A DNA stretch of 64,000 nt. It comes from Symbiodinium natans. Lineage: Eukaryota > Sar > Dinophyceae > Suessiales > Symbiodiniaceae. Shown piece after piece: positions 44,370-52,193 of the stretch (position 1 is its first letter; the number at the start of each line of letters is the position of its first letter). The notes below the pieces were generated by a model. That model was not told the origin of the DNA. It ran no database searches and saw only the letters and a list, made by a program, of their open reading frames with translations. A program made the position numbers and the translations under genes. The DNA lies in the NCBI GenBank assembly GCA_905221605.1, contig CAJNDS010000290.1:62001-126000 (forward strand), in the 5' to 3' direction.

Positions 44370-45149
44370 ATGTCTGAATTGGACCGGCAGTCAATGGCTA
44401 GCTGGGATGTTGTGTCCACTCCTGCCTTTGACATGCCGGACGCTGCCTCAGAGGCAGCCAGTTTTGCTCAGGGTTCTGGTCCGGCCTTGGGTATCCCCGT
44501 CGCGGGGAGCCAGAGCGGGACCCACCGCCGTCGTCATGATGGGAGTACAGCGTCCGTCGCCACCTCCACTGTCGGAGGTGTAAGGTCTGGTGAGTCATGG
44601 GCCCAGTTAGCAGCGTCTGAGAACGGCACGTTCCGGGGGGACGTGGTTCTCCCCAGCTCACAGGCGACACATGAAAGGAGACGGGTCCGTCAGCAGACTG
44701 ACAGGCGCGATGATCCAGTCGGCTCGCTCAGGTTGATTGAGGACGCTTATGCCGCATCCGCGATTGAGGACCATCACGCCTCGGCAGATTACTGGAACGC
44801 TTGGTACTCAGCCAACCATGGGGAACCTGCAGACCCGGTCATGACCCACGTCCATACACATGGGCGTACGAAGTTCGTCCTCAAGAAGAGTTGGCTGAAC
44901 AGGCTCGTGACGGGCCATCCGCTCGGCCTGCAGCTGAACACTGGCATCAGCTGGGCGCACTTCATGGAGTTCCGGGACATCAAGCTCCGGCGGCGATCGT
45001 TCGCAGCCAGGTCAATGGGCGAAGTTCCATTGCGGGTGGGCGACCTTGATGCTGTCTCTGAGGAGGTCGGAGATGTCAGTCAGCGTATTGAGGCCGCGGT
45101 CATGACATCAATTTCTATTTTTCGTGCTGCGCCTGGTGGGGTTTTCTGA
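44370..45149 (+). CDS. Retrotransposon ORF1-like protein, unknown fold (259 aa)
   Basis: The first ATG after the spliced leader is at 44370, and the frame ends with TGA at 45147. The frame is open upstream to 44322 without an ATG, so I take 44370. The N-terminal 120 residues are Ser/Ala/Gly-rich with basic patches (THRRRHDGS, HERRRVRQQTDRR), as in nucleic-acid-binding ORF1 proteins. Residues about 130-225 look folded (SADYWNAWYSANHGEPADP, then KKSWLNRLVTGHPLGLQLN and ISWAHFMEFRDIKLRRRSF). No RRM or zinc knuckle is visible. The frame phase is the same as that of the downstream frame, so the true protein may have continued past about 45115 before the AT-rich interruption. The last 10 or so residues probably derive from the inserted sequence. 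Confidence 0.6.
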   Translation: MSELDRQSMASWDVVSTPAFDMPDAASEAASFAQGSGPALGIPVAGSQSGTHRRRHDGSTASVATSTVGGVRSGESWAQLAASENGTFRGDVVLPSSQATHERRRVRQQTDRRDDPVGSLRLIEDAYAASAIEDHHASADYWNAWYSANHGEPADPVMTHVHTHGRTKFVLKKSWLNRLVTGHPLGLQLNTGISWAHFMEFRDIKLRRRSFAARSMGEVPLRVGDLDAVSEEVGDVSQRIEAAVMTSISIFRAAPGGVF

Positions 45150-45435
45150 AAATAGATACTATCTATTTTTGGTGTTCTGCGCAACCAAAAAAATAGCGCT
45201 TTTGCTGTGGTGGGAGCAAAATAGATTTTTGCATACGGTCCGACACAGCCCGTCTTTGTACAAATAGATACAGATAGATACGAATAGATACGAATAGATA
45301 CGTTGATATAAGAATAGATGCGTTTTGCAGCATAATAGATACGAATTTTAGATACTTTAGATACTCACCCAAAATACATATCTTTATAGATATGTTTAGA
45401 TACGTTTTTTAGATACGGGTGTTATAGATACGTTT
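45146..45435 (+). repeat. ATAGATACG repeat cluster, left edge
   Basis: Multiple AATAGATACG, AGATAGATAC and TTAGATACTTTAGATAC units over about 290 bp, beginning within a few bases of the ORF1 stop. Confidence 0.8.
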
Positions 45436-45720
45436 CGAGAGGTTTGTTTAATGAAAGAAATATCTAATTACATGCATATCAAGACAGACAGAACTGTGTG
45501 TATGTGTGTATATACATATACATATATGTATATACAAACATGGTAGCCCCCCCCTCCCCCCCCGCCTACCAACCCTTTGCTTTCTGCTCTCCTTTTTTTC
45601 TCTGCTTGTCAGACTTGCCTTGGCACATCTTTTAAGTGTCTCCATTTGTGAAGGCAATGAGTTTTCTTGTTGTTTATAGTTTTCATGTACACCCGAGATG
45701 CTTGTATAACTGGAAGAAGT

Positions 45721-46365
45721 GCATAGGACTGCCCAAGAATTAAATACTCAGTTGCCTTTCTTAATCTGAAAGTGAAAATGCACGCATTGAACTAGCTAAG
45801 TTTCGACCCTTTGTTTAATTCACCCTTAATCAGACTAAATGAATGATGAGTGGAAAAGCTGATGAGGTAAACTGGTGCTTTGAAACACCTCAAGTTCGTC
45901 AGTTCCCTGAATCTGGTTAACCCTACTTAAATAAGTTCATGATTTTACTGCGTGAATTGCAACATATTCGTCAGGAAGCTAAACCTAATTACTGTATATA
46001 GGCATTAAACACGTTTAGCCAATTCATGTTCATTGTTTTCGTTAACAACTAATATGCTTGATTTAGCAGTTAAAGTACTTTCAACAGATTAATTCGGCTA
46101 CTGAAGGGTTAAACATATTGGCTACATTATTTGGCCGATTAATCAATGAACTAAATTAACTTGATCAGTGCCCTTAGAAAAATAATTGAGTTTACTTGAT
46201 GCTTAAAAGGAAGAATGGCATAGGCCTGCCCAAGAATTAATACTTAGGAAAGTTAAAACCTAACTAAGTTTCGATCCTCTGTTTAATTCACCCTGAGCCA
46301 GACTAAATGAATGATGGTGCTTTGAAACACCTCATTCGTCCGTTCACTGAATGTGGTTAGCCGTT
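45721..46365. repeat. Diverged direct duplication within the interruption
   Basis: The block CATAGGACTGCCCAAGAATTAA..CTAAGTTTCGACCCT..GACTAAATGAATGATG..GTGCTTTGAAACACCTC (45721-45925) recurs at 46219-46365 with deletions and point changes. The duplicated blocks are about 500 bp apart. Confidence 0.75.
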
Positions 46366-46642
46366 CGGAAGGTTACTTACACGTTCTAACATTGACCTAA
46401 TGCTTCATGAAACGTTAATTAAATTAGCTATATTTTTCACTTTTTTTGTTACGAAATATTGTAGTGCTGAATTCGGCTAAAGTCTTGTTTGCTGAACTTA
46501 GTAGCGAAAATAAAGCGCCGCGAGTACTTTAAATAATTTAACGCAACATGAAGTAACAGAATAATACTAGACCCTTATTTAAACGGGCATTTCACCGAGC
46601 CAGCAAGACGATCACTTTTTTGGTGGGTCCCAGGAGTGGACG

Positions 46643-46784
46643 TCTTCGGGACACACAAAACTTGGGCATTTGGGCGTACACCCAACCCCGAAGAAGGTCA
46701 ACTTTTGTGCGCCCTGGGGAGAAGAAGTCTTCGGGGCCCACAAAACTGGGCATTTTGGAGCACGCCGAACCCCCTACAAGGTCA
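46643..46784. repeat. 86-bp tandem duplication
   Basis: CTTCGGGACACACAAAACTTGGGCATTTGG..CCCCGAAGAAGGTCA (46643-46700) is repeated at 46729-46784 as CTTCGGGGCCCACAAAACTGGGCATTTTGG..CCCTACAAGGTCA. Each unit has CTTCGGG and CCCGAAG, so it can fold. Confidence 0.7.
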
Positions 46785-47569
46785 TTACGCCCTCTCAACC
46801 CCTAAACCCTAAATCCTAAACCCCTAATTCAAACACCAAACCACAGAAACCCGTGAACAAACACGAAACTTTTGTAGGGCCCAACGCCTCAACACTTAAC
46901 CGCTAAATTACTCGACCTAAAGCCTAAGTCCTCCTCCTGGTACCAACAAAACACTTCGAGTAGTGAGCCCCTCAACCCACGAAACCTCACGACACAAGCC
47001 CCTAAACGTACCCCTTCGACAGCCCTGATCTCCTAAACGACCCCCAAACCCACGAACAAAATGCCTAAACCCCTTAAACCACAAACCCAAGACCGCCGAG
47101 CCACTACACTCCGAAACCCTCGTGCGCCTGAACACTAGGACTTTGACCTAGCTTGTAGGTGTAAGTTTACAGGCGTCAAAATCAGCGACCATGTCTGAAT
47201 TTTAAGGAAGTACCGAAAGGGACATCATGGCCAAAATGAGGATTTGTTTATTTCATTGTGTGGGGTGTTATACTAGCATTGACGTCCTACACGGGCCTAG
47301 GCGTGAACTCATGTTTAGTAGCCGCGCGGCCTACGCGCGGAGTATGTTGTTGACGCGTGCCTACGCAGACCGTAGAGCAAAGCGCAAACGCAGTGTTTAG
47401 CCCTTAACCCTCATCCTAAACCCTAAACCCTAAGATTTCTGCCCAACTCTGCCCGATTTCCTGCCCAAGCCCGATTTTCTGCCCAACCCAACTCGATTTG
47501 GGATGTTGATGGATGGGCACGCCGCGCCTACGCGGAATTTATATTTGTAAATATAAGATGCGTGTGTAT

Positions 47570-47600
47570 CTATATGTATATATATATATACATATATCAT
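47570..47600. repeat. TA microsatellite
   Basis: TATGTATATATATATATACATATA within the AT-rich interruption. Confidence 0.85.
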
Positions 47601-47779
47601 ACTATACCTGTCAATCCCCCGTTCCATAAAAAACTGTCCTATTGAAGAGGCCGGAAGAATCCAGCCGCGCAAAAAATCCGTCCGCTTTAATGATGGTCAG
47701 AAACCTATTTCCTGGTGGAAACCAGACACCCACACAATTCTGCAGAAAAAGTGGCCTTTTCAGAAAAAGTGTCCTCTTG

Positions 47780-47960
47780 TTGGGTTTGCGTTGGGTTTTG
47801 GGTACGCTTTTTTCCCAACATTTTCCCAACATTTTTCCAACAAAGTACGGATTCGGTACGGTTTACGTTTTTTTGGGCTATCCCCCCCCCCTCCAAAAGC
47901 CCAACAAAACCCAACATTATGTTGGAAAAACGTTGGGTTCAGAGTACGCTTTTTTGTGTT
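47780..47960. repeat. GTTGGGTT..GTACGCTTTTTT direct repeat with CCAACATT units
   Basis: GTTGGGTTTTGGGTACGCTTTTTT (about 47789) recurs as GTTGGGTTCAGAGTACGCTTTTTT (about 47933). Between them lie CCCAACATT, CCAACATTTTTCCAAC and AACCCAACATTATGTTGG, so the segment is rich in inverted GTTGG/CCAAC pairs. Confidence 0.7.
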
Positions 47961-48269
47961 CTGCTCAGGTCACCTATTCTTTGGTGCACAAGACTCTGCA
48001 CAGGGCTCGGGAAGGTTCCCCTGAACTCCGAAAATCCAGGCGCTTTGATCGTATTCCCCGATCCCAATAGAACACCAACACCTCGCTTTTGCACGCAAAA
48101 AACACCAACAACCAACGCGGACCTACGCGGAGGTACTGCGTAGACTGCAGGCAAAATGCTACGTGACCGATTTCCGAGAATCGCGTCTCCATGTCGCCTT
48201 GCTTGTTTGAAGGTAGAAAGAAAACGCTGTTCAAAAATGTTGATGTTGGCTGCCTCATTACGATTGCCG

Positions 48270-48515
48270 GAAATAGATACGAGCAGATACAAATAGATAT
48301 GGTTAGATACGAATAGATACGTTTTTAGATACTTTTTAGATACGGTTGCAGAAAAAATTGATATGCGTCGAAAATACATACGGAATCTATTCTCAGTACT
48401 TGCGGCCTCTTAAGAATCTATTTTTTTAGATACGTCGAGAATCTATTTTTTTGGATACGGCCGCATATACACAGCAAAATTTGCGCGAGAATCTAAAAAA
48501 TCTATTCGCGATCTC
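48270..48515 (+). repeat. ATAGATACG repeat cluster, right edge
   Basis: AAATAGATACGAGCAGATAC, GAATAGATACGTTTTTAGATAC and AATCTATTTTTTTAGATACG units, in the same orientation as the left cluster. The retrotransposon frame resumes at 48519, right after TAG at 48516. Confidence 0.8.
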
Positions 48516-48518
48516 TAG

Positions 48519-49766
48519 GGAAGGGACCACGAGTCGCAGCAACGTGGCCGTTTGGGCTGGGACGCTCGTCCTTCGGTTCTGCAGGAGGCTCACCAACTCC
48601 ATTCTTTGTTCTCACATGCCTCCCCGTTTGAGGGTGTAGCCCTCCCGCGGTTTCTCCTTGCCCCTCCTGGAGACCCTGAGAGGGTTCTGGCTGAGTTTGA
48701 TGCTGGCAAACATTACCCGGAATCGGGTCCTGTTGCGGCGGAGCTGCCTGCCGGCTTGCAGGAAGACTTGTGGGCTGGGTTCACTGATCACGAGGTCTGT
48801 GAGGGCCGCCATCAATCGGCAATGGATTGCGGGGAGTTGAGCTGGCGCCTCTGGCTCTCTTTCTCGAGATATGTGGGGTTCCGGGGTCCAGGGATCAGGC
48901 CGGACGATCAGGCGTCCGCATGGCGGACCTTCGCTTCCAGTGTCCAGCCTCAACATCACAGCGCCCGCAGTCAGGCCTCACTCCCATGGAATGGCTATGA
49001 TTTGGCTGGCCATGGGGTGCCGGTTTTACTGGTTGCCGAAGCCGATGCCAGCTCATGTGTCATCCGCGCGGGGGGCGCTCCACCCGAGATCAGGTTCGCT
49101 GACTCATCAAGGAGGTGGACAGTCGCAGCCTTCCTCAATGGGGCTCATTGGACCCTGGTCCTGGTGGACATGGCAATCCAGTTCGTGAAGCTGAGCGAGA
49201 TCCGGCGCCCTGATGTACGACACCGCATGCTGTTACGGGTTGGACACGGTGCCGCTTTGAGCAGCTCCAAGTTGGGTAGTACAGGTCCTCCTGGGGTCAT
49301 TGATACCCAGGGCTTTCGTAGCAACACCCAAGCCGAAGGACCGGGTGAGTGCGGTCCACGTGTGGCCAAGCTCTACAGGAAGCACACCACTGCGCCGCTC
49401 GACATGACTGAGCGGGAGACCAGGTTCCTCAACACCATTGACTCCAACCTCCATTTGTGCAGGTCTGGGGCTGCCTTGTTGAGCCACGGTGTACCGGTCA
49501 TCATTGACAATACTGCCCCTCCCAGCCTGTACAGGAGGGCCCTCACCGGGCACAGGTCGATTTGTGTTGTCTTGGCTTCCACATACGAATGGATGAACCG
49601 GGTCCATTCCCCCTTCTTGGTGGCTAGCAGAGTCTCTCCTGATGTCCAAGATGCCGCAAATTCAGCCGATGGCGCTCAGCCCCATTGGAGGCTCGATACG
49701 GCCCCGGATGTCCCCGTCCTTGTACTGGACGACTTTGCTGGGGACACCTTGGAGGGGGTCCACTAG
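48519..49766 (+). CDS. Retrotransposon ORF2, N-terminal segment (415 aa, stop-interrupted)
   Basis: The frame resumes after the interruption at 48519 with no ATG near the start (position 48552 is TTG), so the segment is 5'-incomplete, and it ends at TAG 49764-49766. The protein has ordinary soluble composition and no recognised domain. Readable parts include LSWRLWLSFSRYVGFRGPG, then WTVAAFLNGAHWTLVLVDMA, LDMTERETRFLNTIDSN and HRSICVVLASTYEWMNR. The alternation of hydrophobic strands with GVPVIID and SICVVLASTYEWM hints at an alpha/beta fold, but I cannot name one. Two codons after the TAG the frame continues with ATG at 49773, so the stop may be a mutation or a natural boundary. Confidence 0.6.
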   Translation, partial: GRDHESQQRGRLGWDARPSVLQEAHQLHSLFSHASPFEGVALPRFLLAPPGDPERVLAEFDAGKHYPESGPVAAELPAGLQEDLWAGFTDHEVCEGRHQSAMDCGELSWRLWLSFSRYVGFRGPGIRPDDQASAWRTFASSVQPQHHSARSQASLPWNGYDLAGHGVPVLLVAEADASSCVIRAGGAPPEIRFADSSRRWTVAAFLNGAHWTLVLVDMAIQFVKLSEIRRPDVRHRMLLRVGHGAALSSSKLGSTGPPGVIDTQGFRSNTQAEGPGECGPRVAKLYRKHTTAPLDMTERETRFLNTIDSNLHLCRSGAALLSHGVPVIIDNTAPPSLYRRALTGHRSICVVLASTYEWMNRVHSPFLVASRVSPDVQDAANSADGAQPHWRLDTAPDVPVLVLDDFAGDTLEGVH

Positions 49767-49772
49767 CTTGTT

Positions 49773-50210
49773 ATGGAGCTCAAGAATGAAGCTTTTGCTC
49801 CGGAGTTGCCTGTGCTTGGCGCCGGCCTCGCCGCCATGCTTATGGCCGCGTCCGTCGCGGCTCAGCAGGGCCCGGCCTTCCCAATTGGCGGCCTCCGGTT
49901 TCGACCTGGCGCCGGCGATGACGTGGCCATGGCCGATGTGAACTGCACCCAGTACGATGAAAGCTCGTCGTTCACGAGCTGGTTGGACTTGGGTGATCCG
50001 GACGCACTCATGGGGACTCAGCATGTTGACATGATGAGGGGCGTGCTGAGGTCAAATCCTAACCTGGACACCTTTGGTTGGCCTTCCTCACATTGTGTGC
50101 TTGAAGCGGCCGACGTCAATGCAGATGGCGTGGTCTCAGCAGACGAGTTTGGGAGCTTCTATGGGTGCGCCAGAACTATGCGGGAATGGAGGCTCTCGGC
50201 CATGGACTGA
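49773..50210 (+). CDS. Retrotransposon segment with EF-hand loop (145 aa)
   Basis: ATG at 49773 follows the upstream TAG by two codons in the same phase. The frame ends at TGA 50208. Residues 114-125 (50112-50147) read DVNADGVVSADE, a complete 12-residue EF-hand calcium loop with D1, N3, D5, G6, V8 and E12 in the canonical places, and helix-like flanks (HCVLEAA before, FGSFYGCARTMREW after). The partner EF-hand is not visible, so it is a single motif. The N-terminal part is hydrophobic (LGAGLAAMLMAASVAA). The stop is TGA followed by CTA, a context known to favour readthrough in animals and their viruses. Whether this applies in dinoflagellates is unknown. Confidence 0.6.
   Translation: MELKNEAFAPELPVLGAGLAAMLMAASVAAQQGPAFPIGGLRFRPGAGDDVAMADVNCTQYDESSSFTSWLDLGDPDALMGTQHVDMMRGVLRSNPNLDTFGWPSSHCVLEAADVNADGVVSADEFGSFYGCARTMREWRLSAMD
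50112..50147 (+). other. EF-hand calcium-binding loop motif
   Basis: Codons GAC GTC AAT GCA GAT GGC GTG GTC TCA GCA GAC GAG encode D-x-N-x-D-G-x-V-x-x-x-E, matching all coordinating positions of an EF-hand loop. Confidence 0.8.
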
Positions 50211-52193
50211 CTACGTCCGGGATTGAGGTACCTCCGGTCTCCCTATTCTGCTGGCCGATGGGTGTTGATCAGGACCAGGACTACAGCAGAAGGCACAATT
50301 CAAGATGATGGTGGCAACGATGCACTACTACATGACTATTTCCACGCAAAACCACCAGAAGAGGCTGCCAAGACCGACCCCATCATCGCATTCGATTTTC
50401 GAATTGTCACCTACAACACACTGTCGGCCAAAGCGGAGGTCCAAAAGCAGCTGCTAGACCATCATTTCCACAAACATGCCGTTGGGTTGATTGGGATACA
50501 AGAAGCACGGCCAGAACGACCTGGAAGATCACAGACTGAACATTATCATGTCGTCAGTAGTCCCGGCGAAGATGGCACCTTGGGGTGCCAAATCTGGCTG
50601 CACAAATCCCTACAACTTGCACATGGACATCAGGAAAATACATGGCAGGCGCGGTCAATTGCCATAGTATGCTCGGAACCGAGAATGCTCGCCATCATCG
50701 TGAAGATCAGTGGCCAGAAGTTCTACATTGTCTCTGGACACTCACCGCATGGTGCCTCGGGAACAGATGCAATTCGACGATTCTGGCAAAATCTTGACAG
50801 AGTGCTACGCCAAGCTCCAAATTCCTGCTTGCCGATAGTCCTGCTTAATGCCAACGCTAGATTTCAATCCTGGGCCGAAGAACCCTGCAGTCAGGCCGCT
50901 CAGGGCATGGCAGCGGAGTGCATGTGCAAATTGGCGGAGGAGCACGAACTGGCAGTTTCCGGGTTGAAAGACACCCAACACCGACCCATAGTGACATGGA
51001 CGAGCCCGCAAGGCAAAGATACCTGTCTGGATTATGTGTTACTGCCCGGTGTTCTTCGCAGCGGATTCTTCACATTGGGTGAAATACCCGAATTTTGGGA
51101 TTTGCATGATCGAGACCATGCACCACTGCTGGTTCAGTTGAGATGGGCCAAACCTGTTCGTGAGGACCGAACATGCAAGGTGCGCTACGATGTCCAAGCC
51201 ATGCGTACCCCAGAGGGCAAGGCCAAGCTCAGACAGATTCATAACAACACGCCGAGTGTTCCCTGGCAAGTTCATGTGGATGATCATGAGAAAATTCTTG
51301 TTCAACATCTTCAACAAAGCCTGCAGGAACATTTTCCTGTGGCGCAGGATAAGCCCAGACAGCCCTACATCTCTGACAAGACGTGGCAACTTGTTAGAGA
51401 ACGCAGAGCGTGGAGACGCATTCAGCGACGAGCCAAGGACCGCCTAAATGCAGAGATTTTGCATGCCTGTTTTGGACAATGGAGGCAAAACCGTGACAAC
51501 GCAGCGGAGGCCAGCCAGCGCAGACAGAAGTCATTGAGGATGTTGGTAGCCAGATGTACCAAAGGCATATGGACCAGTACGAAAACCTACAAGGCTGCTG
51601 CAAAACAAGATAGTGCTGAATATGTCCGACAGGCTTTTGCTGATGCAAGACGGGAAGGAGCTGAAGCACTACATCGACTACTACGTGGTGTGATGAAGAC
51701 GGGAAGAAGGTATCGTGCACCGCCGGTCGCCCCCGCCATCGTTATGCCTGATGGAGTTGTTGCAGAAGATGCATGCCTCGAGCTTGGCAAACATTTTGCT
51801 GCTGATGAACGGGGGGATGTCTGCACCGACCTTGAGCAGCTTCGCACCATCACATGTGCTGCTCCAGTCGAGCTCCAAGCAAGTGGCCTGCCAACCTTCG
51901 CGCAGGTGTCCAAAGCATTCAGCGCGATGAAAACCAGGAAAGCCCCAGGGCCCTCAGGCATTCCGTCCGAGGCACTGTCTGGCGCGGCCAGACAAGCAGC
52001 CAATCAGTATGTCCCGCTGGTCATCAAAATGGCCATGCGAGCCCAGTGCCCTCTACTTTGGCGTGGTGGCTGCGCCGCAGCCATCCCGAAACCACAGAAA
52101 GCACCGAGCTCCTTTGCTGGCTGGCGATCCATCCTTTTACAGGAGGCTGCGGCGAAGGGTGTTGCAAAGGCCACAAGAAACATGCTCATCTAA
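50211..52193 (+). CDS. Retrotransposon ORF2: APE-type endonuclease and N-terminal RT
   Basis: It continues in phase after TGA 50208 and ends at TAA 52191. There is no initiator ATG near the start, so this is a segment of a larger protein. The endonuclease/exonuclease/phosphatase domain covers about 50391-51140: VTYNTLS (Asn 50415), GIQEAR (Glu 50502), SGHSPH, LLNANA (50841-50858), LDYVLL, and RDHAPL (Asp 51114, His 51117). The fourth motif, normally with a catalytic Asp (DxN), has Asn at 50847 (AAT). A basic linker (RRAWRRIQRRAKDRLNAE) follows. The reverse transcriptase starts with RKAPGPSGIPSEAL (motif 1) and AAIPKP..WRSILLQEAAAKG (motif 2). The TAA falls between RT motif 2 and the catalytic motif A. 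The domains nick target DNA and prime reverse transcription. Confidence 0.85.
   Translation, partial: LRPGLRYLRSPYSAGRWVLIRTRTTAEGTIQDDGGNDALLHDYFHAKPPEEAAKTDPIIAFDFRIVTYNTLSAKAEVQKQLLDHHFHKHAVGLIGIQEARPERPGRSQTEHYHVVSSPGEDGTLGCQIWLHKSLQLAHGHQENTWQARSIAIVCSEPRMLAIIVKISGQKFYIVSGHSPHGASGTDAIRRFWQNLDRVLRQAPNSCLPIVLLNANARFQSWAEEPCSQAAQGMAAECMCKLAEEHELAVSGLKDTQHRPIVTWTSPQGKDTCLDYVLLPGVLRSGFFTLGEIPEFWDLHDRDHAPLLVQLRWAKPVREDRTCKVRYDVQAMRTPEGKAKLRQIHNNTPSVPWQVHVDDHEKILVQHLQQSLQEHFPVAQDKPRQPYISDKTWQLVRERRAWRRIQRRAKDRLNAEILHACFGQWRQNRDNAAEASQRRQKSLRMLVARCTKGIWTSTKTYKAAAKQDSAEYVRQAFADARREGAEALHRLLRGVMKTGRRYRAPPVAPAIVMPDGVVAEDACLELGKHFAADERGDVCTDLEQLRTITCAAPVELQASGLPTFAQVSKAFSAMKTRKAPGPSGIPSEALSGAARQAANQYVPLVIKMAMRAQCPLLWRGGCAAAIPKPQKAPSSFAGWRSILLQEAAAKGVAKATRNMLI

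Larger units (their letters stand above)
45120..48515. other. AT-rich interruption inside the retrotransposon
   Basis: About 3.4 kb of very different composition between ORF1 and the rest of the element. It is edged on both sides by AGATACGAATAGATACG-type repeats in the same orientation, and inside holds duplicated blocks, TA microsatellites and a few CCCTAAA units (about 46798-46830, 47406-47432). No coding frame is convincing. Exact boundaries and target duplication cannot be fixed. It could be a later insertion or a segment joined by rearrangement. An intron is less likely, because splicing at visible GT..AG sites (for example CTCTAG at 48518) would shift the frame. Confidence 0.6.

Noticed and set aside
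45120-48518. An ordinary spliceosomal intron between ORF1 and ORF2
   Set aside because: The best visible GT..AG pair (about 45134 and 48518) would place the downstream protein out of frame. Internal duplications and telomeric units also fit an insertion better.
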